Below are positions 7,463-14,931 of a stretch of 20,915 bases of DNA, one piece after another. Below the pieces are notes generated by a model. The model was not told where the DNA came from, made no database searches, and was given only the letters and a program-made list of their open reading frames with translations. Within the stretch, counting starts at the first letter, position 1. Each line of letters opens with the position of its first letter. Origin of the DNA: UBA6987 sp045616945 (lineage in GTDB: Bacteria; Bacillota; Clostridia; Lachnospirales; Lachnospiraceae); NCBI GenBank assembly GCA_045616945.1, contig JAZLHR010000002.1:1-20915 (forward strand). Reading direction: 5' to 3'. A program made the translations under genes and the position numbers.

Positions 7463-7480
7463 GTGTTTTTGCAAAAGCAC
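7463..7480. promoter_or_regulatory. Near-perfect 18-bp palindrome upstream of thr promoter
   Basis: GTGTTTTTGCAAAAGCAC is a palindrome with one mismatched pair. It lies 12 bases ahead of the -35 of the threonine operon and also upstream of the divergent hexosaminidase promoter. Its size and place suit a dimeric regulator, but I cannot name one. A shorter palindrome, AAGCGCTT (7486-7493), touches the -35. Confidence 0.45.
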
Positions 7481-7491
7481 GAAAAAAGCGC

Positions 7492-7520
7492 TTGCATTTT
7501 GTTTCTTTCTGTGATACATT
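7492..7520 (+). promoter_or_regulatory. Promoter of the threonine operon
   Basis: TTGCAT (7492-7497) and TACATT (7515-7520) are separated by 17 bases. Each hexamer matches the consensus at four or five positions. Transcription would start near 7527, about 60 bases before the thrH ATG. Confidence 0.5.
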
Positions 7521-7531
7521 TGTCGCTGTTA

Positions 7532-7563
7532 CGCGGCCATACCGACCGCGGGCTTTATTTTTT
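7532..7563 (+). promoter_or_regulatory. Hairpin plus T-rich tract in the thr leader
   Basis: CGCGG (7532-7536) and CCGCG (7546-7550) form an all-GC stem with a nine-base loop. GGC and then TTTATTTTTT follow, ending 11 bases before GGAGG of thrH. It looks like a weak terminator or attenuator. It starts only about five bases from the predicted transcript start, so there is no room for a leader peptide. Confidence 0.35.
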
Positions 7564-7585
7564 GGATAGATCACGGAGGTATTTC

Positions 7586-8185
7586 ATGAATATCGTCTGT
7601 CTGGATATGGAAGGTGTGCTCACCCCGGAAATCTGGATCGCATTTGCGGAAAGGAGCGGCATCCCGGAACTGCGCCGCACGACGCGTGATGAGCCGGATT
7701 ACAATAAGCTGATGAACTGGCGGCTGGCGATCCTGAAGGAACACGGTCTGGGCCTGCGGGAGATTCAGGAAGTCATCGCCGGGATCGACCCTCTTCCGGG
7801 TGCAAAAGAGTTTCTGGATGAGCTGCGTGCCGCGACCCAGGCGGTCATCCTCAGCGATACCTTCGATCAGTTTGCGCAGCCGCTGATAAAAAAGCTGAAC
7901 TGGCCCAGCCTCTTCTGCAACAGCCTGGAGGTGGCTCCGGACGGCACTATCACCGGCTATAAAATGCGCTGCAGCCATTCCAAGCTGACCACCGTGCGCG
8001 CGCTGCAGTCCTGCGGCTTCGAAACCATCGCCTGCGGCGACAGCTTCAACGACCTGGAAATGATCCAGGCCGGCAAGGCGGGCTTCCTCTTCCGCACTAC
8101 GGACGCCATCCGCGCCGCCTACCCGCAGATCCCCGCTTTTGAAGATTTCGGCGACCTGTTAGCCGCCATCAAGGCCGCCCTGTAA
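7586..8185 (+). CDS. thrH: Phosphoserine phosphatase / homoserine phosphotransferase ThrH
   Basis: ThrH is a HAD-superfamily enzyme that hydrolyses phosphoserine and, in Pseudomonas, moves its phosphate to homoserine, giving the phosphohomoserine used by threonine synthase. The 199-residue protein has the family signatures. The nucleophile is D7, with E9, in CLDMEGVLTPEIW, the ThrH hallmark where ordinary SerB has DxDGT. SDT is at 90-92, a lysine at K133 and GDSFND at 151-156. GGAGG (7575-7579) lies six bases ahead of the ATG; an upstream in-frame extension to 7463 overlaps the promoter and is rejected. It is the first gene of a five-gene unit, 21 bases before hom. No homoserine kinase is present, so it probably supplies that step. 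A purely phosphoserine phosphatase role for serine synthesis is the alternative. Confidence 0.88.
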   Translation: MNIVCLDMEGVLTPEIWIAFAERSGIPELRRTTRDEPDYNKLMNWRLAILKEHGLGLREIQEVIAGIDPLPGAKEFLDELRAATQAVILSDTFDQFAQPLIKKLNWPSLFCNSLEVAPDGTITGYKMRCSHSKLTTVRALQSCGFETIACGDSFNDLEMIQAGKAGFLFRTTDAIRAAYPQIPAFEDFGDLLAAIKAAL

Positions 8186-8206
8186 AAGGGCCGAAAGGAA
8201 CTTCCT

Positions 8207-9304
8207 ATGAAAATCGCATTGTTAGGCTACGGAACAGTCGGCAGAGGCACTGCCGATGCATTGGCTTTCCGGAAGGATATCGAGATCGCAAAGGTTCTCG
8301 ACCTGCGCGATATCCCCGAGCTGGGAAGCCGCCTGGTCCACGATATCAACGACATCGTAAATGACCCCGATATCGAGCTGGTTGCCGAGCTGATGGGCGG
8401 CGAGCAGCCTGCCTGCCGCTTTGTTTCCGAAGCGCTGAATGCCGGCAAGCACATCGTCACCTCCAACAAATTGATGTTCTCCCTGCACTATGACGAGCTG
8501 CTGGCCCTGGCCCGGAAAAACGGCGTCATCGCCGCATTTTCCGCAACGGCAGGCGGCGGCATTCCCTGGCTGCTCAATCTGCTCCGCATGAAGCGCGTCG
8601 GAGAGATCCTGAGCGTAGGCGGCATCATGAACGGGACCACCAACTATATTCTCGACAATATGACCTCTCACGGCCGCCCCTTTGATGAGGTGCTGGCAGA
8701 GGCACAGAAGCTCGGCTATGCGGAGGCCGACCCCACCGCCGATATCGACGGACTGGATGTGAAGGCCAAGATTGCCCTTTCCTCCGACTGTGCCTGGGAT
8801 GTGATGCTGGATCCCGCCGGCATCCCCGCCATGGGCATCCGCTATATCACCGCGGAAGACATCCGTACCTTCCGTGAGATGGGCCTGACCTGCAAGCTCA
8901 TCGGCCGTGCCGAAAAAACGGAAAACGGCGTGGCAGCCTATGTGGAGCCTATGCTTTTCACCGCGGATGCGCCCGAAGCCGGTGTGGCCGGTGCGGGCAA
9001 TATTATTTCCGCCGTATCTTCGACAGCCGGAAAGATGAGCTTTGCCGGCGGCGGCGCGGGACGCGGCTGCACGGGTGCCGCCGTGGCAGGAGATATCTGC
9101 GATATCGCGGAAGGCATCAGCCTCTTCCCTTCCGCCCGCTGCGAAAAACGCACGGCGGCCATGAACGAAGGCGTTGTACACCGCTATTATATCGATCTGG
9201 ACGGGCAGACGGAGATCCGCGAAGCCGGTGTCCGGGAAATGAACGATTTCGTAAACAGCTGCCGCGCCGCCGGCCGGCGCATTTTTGCCGCAAGCTTTGC
9301 CTGA
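8207..9304 (+). CDS. hom: Homoserine dehydrogenase without ACT domain
   Basis: This enzyme reduces aspartate semialdehyde to homoserine with NAD(P)H. The 365-residue protein begins directly with the Rossmann motif GYGTVGRG (7-14). It carries the family motif NGTTNYIL at 142-149, and the catalytic segment DIDGLDVKAKIALSS (179-193) includes the conserved lysine region. GERAGE-type C-terminal ACT sensing is absent: the protein ends at the catalytic domain, whereas many Bacillota homologues of about 430 residues carry an ACT domain for threonine feedback. AAAGGAA precedes the ATG. It lies between thrH and lysC and is surely co-transcribed. The missing ACT domain suggests threonine control acts elsewhere, for example on LysC or transcription. 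Confidence 0.92.
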   Translation: MKIALLGYGTVGRGTADALAFRKDIEIAKVLDLRDIPELGSRLVHDINDIVNDPDIELVAELMGGEQPACRFVSEALNAGKHIVTSNKLMFSLHYDELLALARKNGVIAAFSATAGGGIPWLLNLLRMKRVGEILSVGGIMNGTTNYILDNMTSHGRPFDEVLAEAQKLGYAEADPTADIDGLDVKAKIALSSDCAWDVMLDPAGIPAMGIRYITAEDIRTFREMGLTCKLIGRAEKTENGVAAYVEPMLFTADAPEAGVAGAGNIISAVSSTAGKMSFAGGGAGRGCTGAAVAGDICDIAEGISLFPSARCEKRTAAMNEGVVHRYYIDLDGQTEIREAGVREMNDFVNSCRAAGRRIFAASFA

Positions 9305-9338
9305 GACAGACAGCTTGACAATCAGGGGGGAAAATATT

Positions 9339-10664
9339 ATGCTGAAGACCGCAAAATTCGGAGGAAGTTCTCTGGCAGCCGCCGAAGGCTTCCGCCATGT
9401 GAAGGCCATCCTGCAGGCAGATCCCGCCCGCCGCGCCGTAACCGTCAGCGCGCCGGGCAAACGCTTCAAGGGGGACAACAAGGTCACTGATCTGCTCTAT
9501 CTTTTCTACGCACATATCAAATACGGCGTAGACTACCGCCCGGTATGGGATATCATCCGCGAGCGCTACCGTGCGATCGCAGCCGGACTGGAGCTGGATA
9601 TCGACCTGGAAGGAATGTTCGCTGAGATCGAAAATGACCTGAAGGACGGCGCCGGAGAGGAATATCTGGTGTCCCGCGGCGAATATCTGAACGCCCGGCT
9701 CATGGCAGCCTGGCTCGGCTATGATTTTGCCGACGCAAAGGACTGCGTGTTCCTGAACTTTGACGACTCCGTCAATAAGGAAAAGACCTACGCGGCGATC
9801 CGCAGCCGCTTTTCCACCGCGAAGAACGGACTGGTCCTGCCGGGCTTTTACGGCAGCTACCCGGACGGGCGCATTGCTCTGATGAGCCGCGGCGGCAGCG
9901 ATATCACCGGCGCCTTAATGGCAGCCGCGCTGGAGGCGGACATTTATGAGAACTGGACCGATGTTCCCGGCATCCTGATGGCGGATCCCGGCATCGTAAA
10001 GGACCCGCAGCCCATTCCGCAGATCACCTATACGGAACTGCGCGAGCTTTCCTATATGGGCGCCAAGGTCCTGCACGAAGCCTCCGTATTCCCGGTACGG
10101 GAAGCGGGCATCCCGCTCAATATCCGCGATACGGGCAATCCGGAGCATCCCGGCACCTTCATTGCCGAAAGCTTCGAGTGCGAAGAAAGCGGCAACTTCT
10201 TTATCACCGGCATCACGGGACGCAAGGATTACACGGTCCTGGATATCCGGTTGGAAAATATCGCCCGCAATACAGGCGCCTTCCGGGATGTCCTGAAGCT
10301 GTTTGAAAACTGCAAGATCGCTCTCGAACAGGTCAGCTCCGGCGTGGATGCCTTCTCCCTGATCGTCCAGGGATCGCAGCTGAAGCCCCATCGCTACGCC
10401 ATCATCGCGGCGATCGAAGGGCTGTGCGGACAGGGCAGCGTCAAGGTCAGCGACGGCGTGTCGCTCATTGCCTGCGTATCCCGCAGCATGGTAAGCCGTC
10501 CCGGTATCTCCGGTCTCATTTTCGGCGCACTCGGCCGGGAAAAGATCAACATCCGCACGATCTCTCAGGATGCGGAAGAACTTTGCATCACCATCGGCGT
10601 AGCAGACGGCGATTTCGACCGGACCATCCGCACGCTTTATGACAGCTTTACAAGGAAAGGATGA
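9339..10664 (+). CDS. lysC: Aspartate kinase with C-terminal ACT region
   Basis: Aspartate kinase phosphorylates aspartate, the first step toward threonine, methionine and lysine. The 441-residue protein has the nucleotide-binding KFGGSS (6-11), SRGGSDIT (183-190), NWTDVPGI (205-212) and GAKVLHEAS (241-249). Residues from about 295 to the end make two ACT-like units, the usual site of amino-acid feedback. Segments such as GISGLIFGALGREKINIRTIS and ITGITGRKD mark them. The ATG at 9339 is preceded by AGGGGGGA (9324-9331). An in-frame upstream extension to 9285 overlaps the end of hom and lacks a ribosome binding site. This is a monofunctional kinase, not fused to homoserine dehydrogenase. Which amino acid inhibits it cannot be read from sequence; its place in a threonine operon suggests threonine. 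Confidence 0.93.
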   Translation: MLKTAKFGGSSLAAAEGFRHVKAILQADPARRAVTVSAPGKRFKGDNKVTDLLYLFYAHIKYGVDYRPVWDIIRERYRAIAAGLELDIDLEGMFAEIENDLKDGAGEEYLVSRGEYLNARLMAAWLGYDFADAKDCVFLNFDDSVNKEKTYAAIRSRFSTAKNGLVLPGFYGSYPDGRIALMSRGGSDITGALMAAALEADIYENWTDVPGILMADPGIVKDPQPIPQITYTELRELSYMGAKVLHEASVFPVREAGIPLNIRDTGNPEHPGTFIAESFECEESGNFFITGITGRKDYTVLDIRLENIARNTGAFRDVLKLFENCKIALEQVSSGVDAFSLIVQGSQLKPHRYAIIAAIEGLCGQGSVKVSDGVSLIACVSRSMVSRPGISGLIFGALGREKINIRTISQDAEELCITIGVADGDFDRTIRTLYDSFTRKG

Positions 10665-10669
10665 ATATC

Positions 10670-11668
10670 ATGAAAGAATTTAAGGTTGCGGTCCTCGGCG
10701 CGACAGGTGCCGTCGGACAGGAAATGATGAAGATTTTGGCAGAGCGCAATTTCCCCGTGAAAGAGCTCGTTCCGCTGGCCAGCGCCAGAAGCGCCGGCAA
10801 AAAGCTGAACTTCCGCGGCGAAGAAGTCACCATTCAGGAAGCTGCACCCGCAGCCTTCCGCGGCTGTGATATCGTGCTCGGTGCCGCCGAAAACGATGTT
10901 TCCACGGCCCTTGCTCCCGCCATCAAGGAAGCGGGCGCCCTGTATATCGATAATTCCAGCGCGTTCCGTCTGTATCCCGAAGTACCGCTGGTCGTTCCGG
11001 AGATCAATGCCGCCGATGCGTTCAATCATCAGGGCATCATCGCCAATCCGAACTGCGTGACCATCATCGCGCTGACCGCTCTGGCTCCCATCGTTAAGCT
11101 GTCCCCTATCCAGACCCTTGTCGCCAGCAGCTATCAGGCTGTATCCGGTGCGGGCAAGGCCGGTCTGGTCGAACTGGAAGAACAGGTGCAGGCCTATGTA
11201 AAGGGCCAGCCGCTGGAAATCAAGGCCTTTGCACATCAGATCGCCTTCAACCTGATCCCCAAGATCGGCGGTATCGGCGAAAACGGCTTCTCCTCCGAGG
11301 AAATGAAGCTCCAGAATGAAGGCCGCAAGATCCTGCATCTGCCGGATATGAAGGTCTGCTGCACCTGCGTACGCGTGCCCTGCTTCCGCTCCCACGCGAT
11401 CAGCATGCAGATCGTTACCGAAAAGAAGCTGGATCTGGACGAGGTGCGCAGCGCAGTTGCTGCCGGCGCCGGCCTGAAGCTGGTCGACAGCCCGAAGGAA
11501 GAGATCTATCCGATGCCTCTGGAAACCAGCGATCAGGATCTGGTCTATGTGGGCCGTATCCGCCGCGACCTGATCAATGAAAACGGCCTGGCTCTGTGGT
11601 GCTGCGGCGATCAGATCCGCAAGGGTGCCGCGACCAACGCCGTCCAGATTGCGGAGCTGTTCGTATGA
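10670..11668 (+). CDS. asd: Aspartate-semialdehyde dehydrogenase
   Basis: Asd reduces aspartyl phosphate to aspartate semialdehyde with NADPH. The 332-residue protein has the Rossmann motif GATGAVGQEM (10-19), the nucleophile C129 in NPNCVTI, Q156 in SYQAVSG, and R235 and H242 in RVPCFRSHA. An ATG at 10661 overlaps the lysC stop codon, but it sits directly on the ribosome binding site. The ATG at 10670 lies eight bases after AAAGGA (10656-10661) and is the better start. The gene follows lysC by five bases and its stop overlaps the thrC start. Its motifs and length are standard for the bacterial asd family. Confidence 0.94.
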   Translation: MKEFKVAVLGATGAVGQEMMKILAERNFPVKELVPLASARSAGKKLNFRGEEVTIQEAAPAAFRGCDIVLGAAENDVSTALAPAIKEAGALYIDNSSAFRLYPEVPLVVPEINAADAFNHQGIIANPNCVTIIALTALAPIVKLSPIQTLVASSYQAVSGAGKAGLVELEEQVQAYVKGQPLEIKAFAHQIAFNLIPKIGGIGENGFSSEEMKLQNEGRKILHLPDMKVCCTCVRVPCFRSHAISMQIVTEKKLDLDEVRSAVAAGAGLKLVDSPKEEIYPMPLETSDQDLVYVGRIRRDLINENGLALWCCGDQIRKGAATNAVQIAELFV

Positions 11669-13110
11669 TGTACATCAGTACCAGAAATAAAAACAACCGC
11701 GTGTCCGCTTCCGAGGCCCTGCTGCAGGGTCTCGCCGCGGACGGCGGTCTTTTTGTTCCCGAGGAGATCCCCGCGGCCGGCATCGGCGAGCAGGAGCTGC
11801 TTTCTCTGGACTATGTGACTTTGACCGCGAAAATTCTCGACAAACTGCTCCCCGACCTCGGCTATGAAACCGTGCTTGCCTGTGTCCGCAGCGGATATGA
11901 AGGGAAATTCGATACGCCCGAGCCTCCGGCCCTCGTTCACGCGGGTGAGGCGGATTACCTGGAGCTGTATCACGGCCCTACCAGCGCCTTCAAGGATATG
12001 GCGCTCTGCCTCCTGCCGCATCTCATCGGTGCCGCGAAGGCCAAAAAGGGCATTACGAAGGAAACCGTTATCCTGACCGCGACCAGCGGCGATACCGGCA
12101 AGGCCGCTCTGGCCGGATTTGCGGATGTTCCCGGTACCCGGGTCGTCGTATTCTTCCCGGACGGAGGCGTCAGTGCCGTACAGCGGGCCCAGATGGTCAC
12201 GCAGGAAGGTGATAATACCGCCGTCTGTGCCGTCCGCGGCAATTTTGACGATGCCCAGCGCGGCGTCAAGCAGGCCTTCCTGCAGATCCGCAGCGACGCA
12301 TTCGACCTCAGCAGCGCCAACTCCATCAACATCGGACGTCTGGCCCCGCAGGTCGCCTATTACTTCTGGGCCTATGCGGAAATGGTCCGTCAGGGGCGCC
12401 TGACCTACGGCGAAGCCCTGAATTATACGGTCCCCACCGGCAATTTCGGAGATATCCTGGCCGGTTGGTTCGCAAAACAGATGGGGCTGCCGGTCGGCCG
12501 CCTTACCTGCGCCTCCAACCGCAACCGCGTTCTGACGGATTTCCTGACCACGGGCGTTTACAATGCCGCGCGGCCGTTCTTCCTGACCGCCTCGCCCTCT
12601 ATGGATATTCTGGTCTCCAGCAACCTCGAACGGCTGCTCTTCTACGCCGCCGGGTGTGACGACGGCCTCATCCGCGGGCTGATGGCTCAGCTTTCCGCCG
12701 AAAAATGCTTCACCGCCACCGAAGCCATGATGGACTTCATCCGCCGCGACTTCGACTGTGCCTGCGCCGATGACGAAGAAAGCCTTGCTTACGCGGGCAA
12801 GATCTGGGCCAAAGACCGTTATTTGATGGATCCCCATACCGCCGTTGCAGCCGCCTGTGCGCCTGCCGGCAGAAATGTGATCCTTTCCACGGCCTCGCCT
12901 TATAAATTCGCCCCCGCCATCCTCGCCGCTATCGGCGAGCCGGTGCCGGAAGACGGTTTTGAAGCCATGGAACAGCTTGAAAAGGCGACCGGCGTGCCGG
13001 CGCCCGCTCCGCTGAAGGGGCTGAAATACAAGCCGGTCCGCCACAGGGATGTCTGCGGCATCGACGAGATCGTTGCCTATGCGCAGCACGCAGCCTCTGC
13101 CGAACATTGA
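11665..13110 (+). CDS. thrC: Threonine synthase
   Basis: This PLP enzyme converts O-phosphohomoserine to threonine, the last step of the pathway. The 481-residue protein is of the E. coli/yeast class. The PLP lysine is K110 in HGPTSAFKD, and PTGNFGDILAGW and TSGDTG are the cofactor-phosphate loops. The ATG at 11665 overlaps the asd stop (ATGA), eight bases after GGAG (11653-11656). A second ATG follows immediately at 11668. An upstream extension to 11596 would lie inside asd and is rejected. As the terminal gene it is followed by a strong terminator. Its substrate is phosphohomoserine, so the operon needs a source of that compound. ThrH is the only candidate encoded here. Confidence 0.94.
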   Translation: MMYISTRNKNNRVSASEALLQGLAADGGLFVPEEIPAAGIGEQELLSLDYVTLTAKILDKLLPDLGYETVLACVRSGYEGKFDTPEPPALVHAGEADYLELYHGPTSAFKDMALCLLPHLIGAAKAKKGITKETVILTATSGDTGKAALAGFADVPGTRVVVFFPDGGVSAVQRAQMVTQEGDNTAVCAVRGNFDDAQRGVKQAFLQIRSDAFDLSSANSINIGRLAPQVAYYFWAYAEMVRQGRLTYGEALNYTVPTGNFGDILAGWFAKQMGLPVGRLTCASNRNRVLTDFLTTGVYNAARPFFLTASPSMDILVSSNLERLLFYAAGCDDGLIRGLMAQLSAEKCFTATEAMMDFIRRDFDCACADDEESLAYAGKIWAKDRYLMDPHTAVAAACAPAGRNVILSTASPYKFAPAILAAIGEPVPEDGFEAMEQLEKATGVPAPAPLKGLKYKPVRHRDVCGIDEIVAYAQHAASAEH

Positions 13111-13123
13111 TACTATCTTCCCC

Positions 13124-13161
13124 AAAAGATGCGTTCCCCCCGCGGGGGCGCATCTTTTTTT
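13124..13161 (+). terminator. Strong intrinsic terminator after thrC
   Basis: AAAAGATGCG (13124-13133) pairs with CGCATCTTTT (13149-13158). Inside it CCCCC (13136-13140) pairs with GGGGG (13144-13148) across a two-base bulge. The T-run continues to 13161. Confidence 0.9.
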
Positions 13162-13170
13162 CGTATCCGG

Positions 13171-13192
13171 GCATCCTTCCGGATGCGTTTTT
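13171..13192 (+). terminator. Second, weaker terminator in tandem
   Basis: GCATCC (13171-13176) and GGATGC (13181-13186) enclose the loop TTCC and are followed by G and TTTTT. It lies just ten bases after the first terminator and probably acts as a backup for it. Confidence 0.55.
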
Positions 13193-13196
13193 CCGC

Positions 13197-13225
13197 TGGA
13201 TATATTCTTCGCCCGGCGGTATAAT
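13197..13225 (+). promoter_or_regulatory. Promoter of the hydrolase operon
   Basis: TGGATA (13197-13202) and a perfect TATAAT (13220-13225) are separated by 17 bases. The start would be near 13232, about 50 bases before the ATG at 13282. Confidence 0.6.
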
Positions 13226-13281
13226 CTCTCTGACATACTGATGATACCGGGCAGGGTGACCCCCGCCCCACAGGAGAAACG

Positions 13282-14919
13282 ATGCAGGCTGAAACCTTAA
13301 GTGTATTTGAAAATGATTTCGTCACAGTCCGGGAAATGATGCTCCCGGCCGCAGACGGTACCCTTCTTTATACCGTCATTGCCGTCCCGCAGGGCGTTTC
13401 CGCGTGCCCTACGGTCATGGACCGCACGCCCTATGCCCACCGCGCCGAGCCGGGCACGGATCTGGCGGCCTCTTTTGAAGATGATATCCTGATCCGGGCA
13501 GGCTATGCGCGTGTGTCCCAGCACTGCCGCGGCTGCGGCTCCAGTGAGGGAGAGTGCATCCCCTTCCGGTACGAGGAAACCGACGGCGAGGCGCTGCTGG
13601 AGCATATCCGCCGGATGCCGCATTACGACGGTTCGATCTTCCTGGCGGGCGGGAGCTACAAGGCGCACCTGCTTTTCCCGCTGCTCCTGGACCCCGCGCC
13701 GGATATCAAAGGAGCTGTTTTATATGTTTCCTCCCCGGATTTCTATGCCCGCAACTACACCAACGGCATGAACCGCAAAGCCTCCGATGCCGCCTGGTGG
13801 CTGAAAACCATGCGCGGCGAAAGGCATCCGCTGAAAATGCCCGTAGAAGAAGCCATCGTCCGCCCGTACCGGGATGTTGCCCTGCGTGCGGCCGGAGAAG
13901 ACTTCCCGCCTTACACGGATACGCTGCTGCACAATACACGGGATGACTTCTGGCTGCAGTGGCCGACGGATTTTGCGCAAAAGCTCCGTGTCCCGACGCT
14001 GTTTCTGGACGGCTGGTTCGACTTTTATACAGAAGAAATGTGCCGCCTGTGGGAAACGCTGAATCCGGCCATCCGTCCCTCCTGCTGCTTCATTATGGGT
14101 CCCTACGGCCACGGGATCAGCGTCAAAAAGGACCTGCACGACTATCCTTTCCCGAACGGGAACATGGCCCCGAAGGTCCGGATGGTCTTTGCGGACTGGT
14201 TCGACCATATCCTGACCGGCAAGCCCTTTGCCTACGGAACGCCCGGCCGATTCCGCTGCTACACGATCGGCGGCGACTGCTGGCACGAAACGGATATCAG
14301 CGCGGAAAAGCCCTTCCCCGGCCACGGGGCAGAAAATCCGCAGGTCTCCACTTTATCGCTGTATTTTTCTGAAAACGGTTATCTGCTCTCCACTTCTCCC
14401 GAAAGTGGTTCCGTTTCTTATCATTACGACCCCACCGACCCGCCTCGCGGGTTTGCGTTCTACCGGATGGCAAAGGCCTTTGCCCCGGGGAGCGTTCCGG
14501 GCGTTTTCAGCTTCTTCTCCGAACCGTTTGCCGAAGATACGGATTTCTTCGGCGCGGTGCGCTGGCACATGTCCGTACGTTCCGACTGCGAGGATACGGC
14601 CTTTTTCATGCGCCTGTATCTGGAAGAAAACGGCGAAGCATACAATCTGACCGAAACGGTGACGTCCCTTTCGCATATCTGCCCGGACTATGTGCCCGGC
14701 AGGGAATGCAGCTTCGGCCTGGCCTGCCATCCGATCGCTTTCCGGGTCAAAAAAGGCTGCCGGCTGCGGGCGGATATTTCCTCCGCTGCCGATAACTACC
14801 TGCCGCATGCGAATGTCCGCGGACATTTCGCACTGATCACCGAAACAAAGGAAGCCTGCAACACACTGCTTTTCGGAGAAAGCCGTCTGGAGCTTTTCCC
14901 CGCCCCGCAGGAACGGTAA
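13282..14919 (+). CDS. CocE/NonD-family alpha/beta-hydrolase (X-Pro dipeptidyl-peptidase S15-like)
   Basis: This is a serine esterase or peptidase of the CocE/S15 fold; its true substrate is unknown. The 545-residue protein shows the oxyanion tyrosine Y51 in DRTPYAHR. QHCRGCGSSEG (80-90) corresponds to the CocE QDxRGxGxSxG segment. The nucleophile is S125 in GGSYKA, aspartate D247 is in DGWFDFY, and H277 is in GPYGHG. A jelly-roll-like C-terminal domain follows from about 330. The nucleophile elbow normally reads GxSYxG; here Lys and Ala follow the Tyr. There is no signal peptide, so it should be cytoplasmic. AGGAG (13272-13276) precedes the ATG by five bases. The gene shares a promoter with the downstream MmgE/PrpD gene, only 12 bases away. 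A family role in cleaving acyl esters or amides is established; the pairing suggests a small-molecule pathway. Confidence 0.82.
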   Translation: MQAETLSVFENDFVTVREMMLPAADGTLLYTVIAVPQGVSACPTVMDRTPYAHRAEPGTDLAASFEDDILIRAGYARVSQHCRGCGSSEGECIPFRYEETDGEALLEHIRRMPHYDGSIFLAGGSYKAHLLFPLLLDPAPDIKGAVLYVSSPDFYARNYTNGMNRKASDAAWWLKTMRGERHPLKMPVEEAIVRPYRDVALRAAGEDFPPYTDTLLHNTRDDFWLQWPTDFAQKLRVPTLFLDGWFDFYTEEMCRLWETLNPAIRPSCCFIMGPYGHGISVKKDLHDYPFPNGNMAPKVRMVFADWFDHILTGKPFAYGTPGRFRCYTIGGDCWHETDISAEKPFPGHGAENPQVSTLSLYFSENGYLLSTSPESGSVSYHYDPTDPPRGFAFYRMAKAFAPGSVPGVFSFFSEPFAEDTDFFGAVRWHMSVRSDCEDTAFFMRLYLEENGEAYNLTETVTSLSHICPDYVPGRECSFGLACHPIAFRVKKGCRLRADISSAADNYLPHANVRGHFALITETKEACNTLLFGESRLELFPAPQER

Positions 14920-14931
14920 GGAGGCCTTTTC

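Larger units (their letters stand above)
7220..7585. other. Divergent intergenic region with two promoters
   Basis: This 366-base gap separates the leftward hexosaminidase gene from the rightward threonine operon. It contains the consensus hexosaminidase promoter (7354-7382), a perfect palindrome CGGCGG-GT-CCGCCG (7306-7319) in that gene's leader, the threonine operon promoter (7492-7520) with an 18-base near-palindrome upstream of it (7463-7480), and a GC hairpin followed by a T-rich tract (7532-7563). Open frames crossing it lack ribosome binding sites. Confidence 0.75.

Noticed and set aside
7541..7563. Possible T-box riboswitch ending (ACCGCGGGCT followed by T's) ahead of the threonine operon
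   Set aside because: The diagnostic AGGGTGG part of the T-box sequence is absent, and the predicted transcript start leaves no room for the specifier stem.
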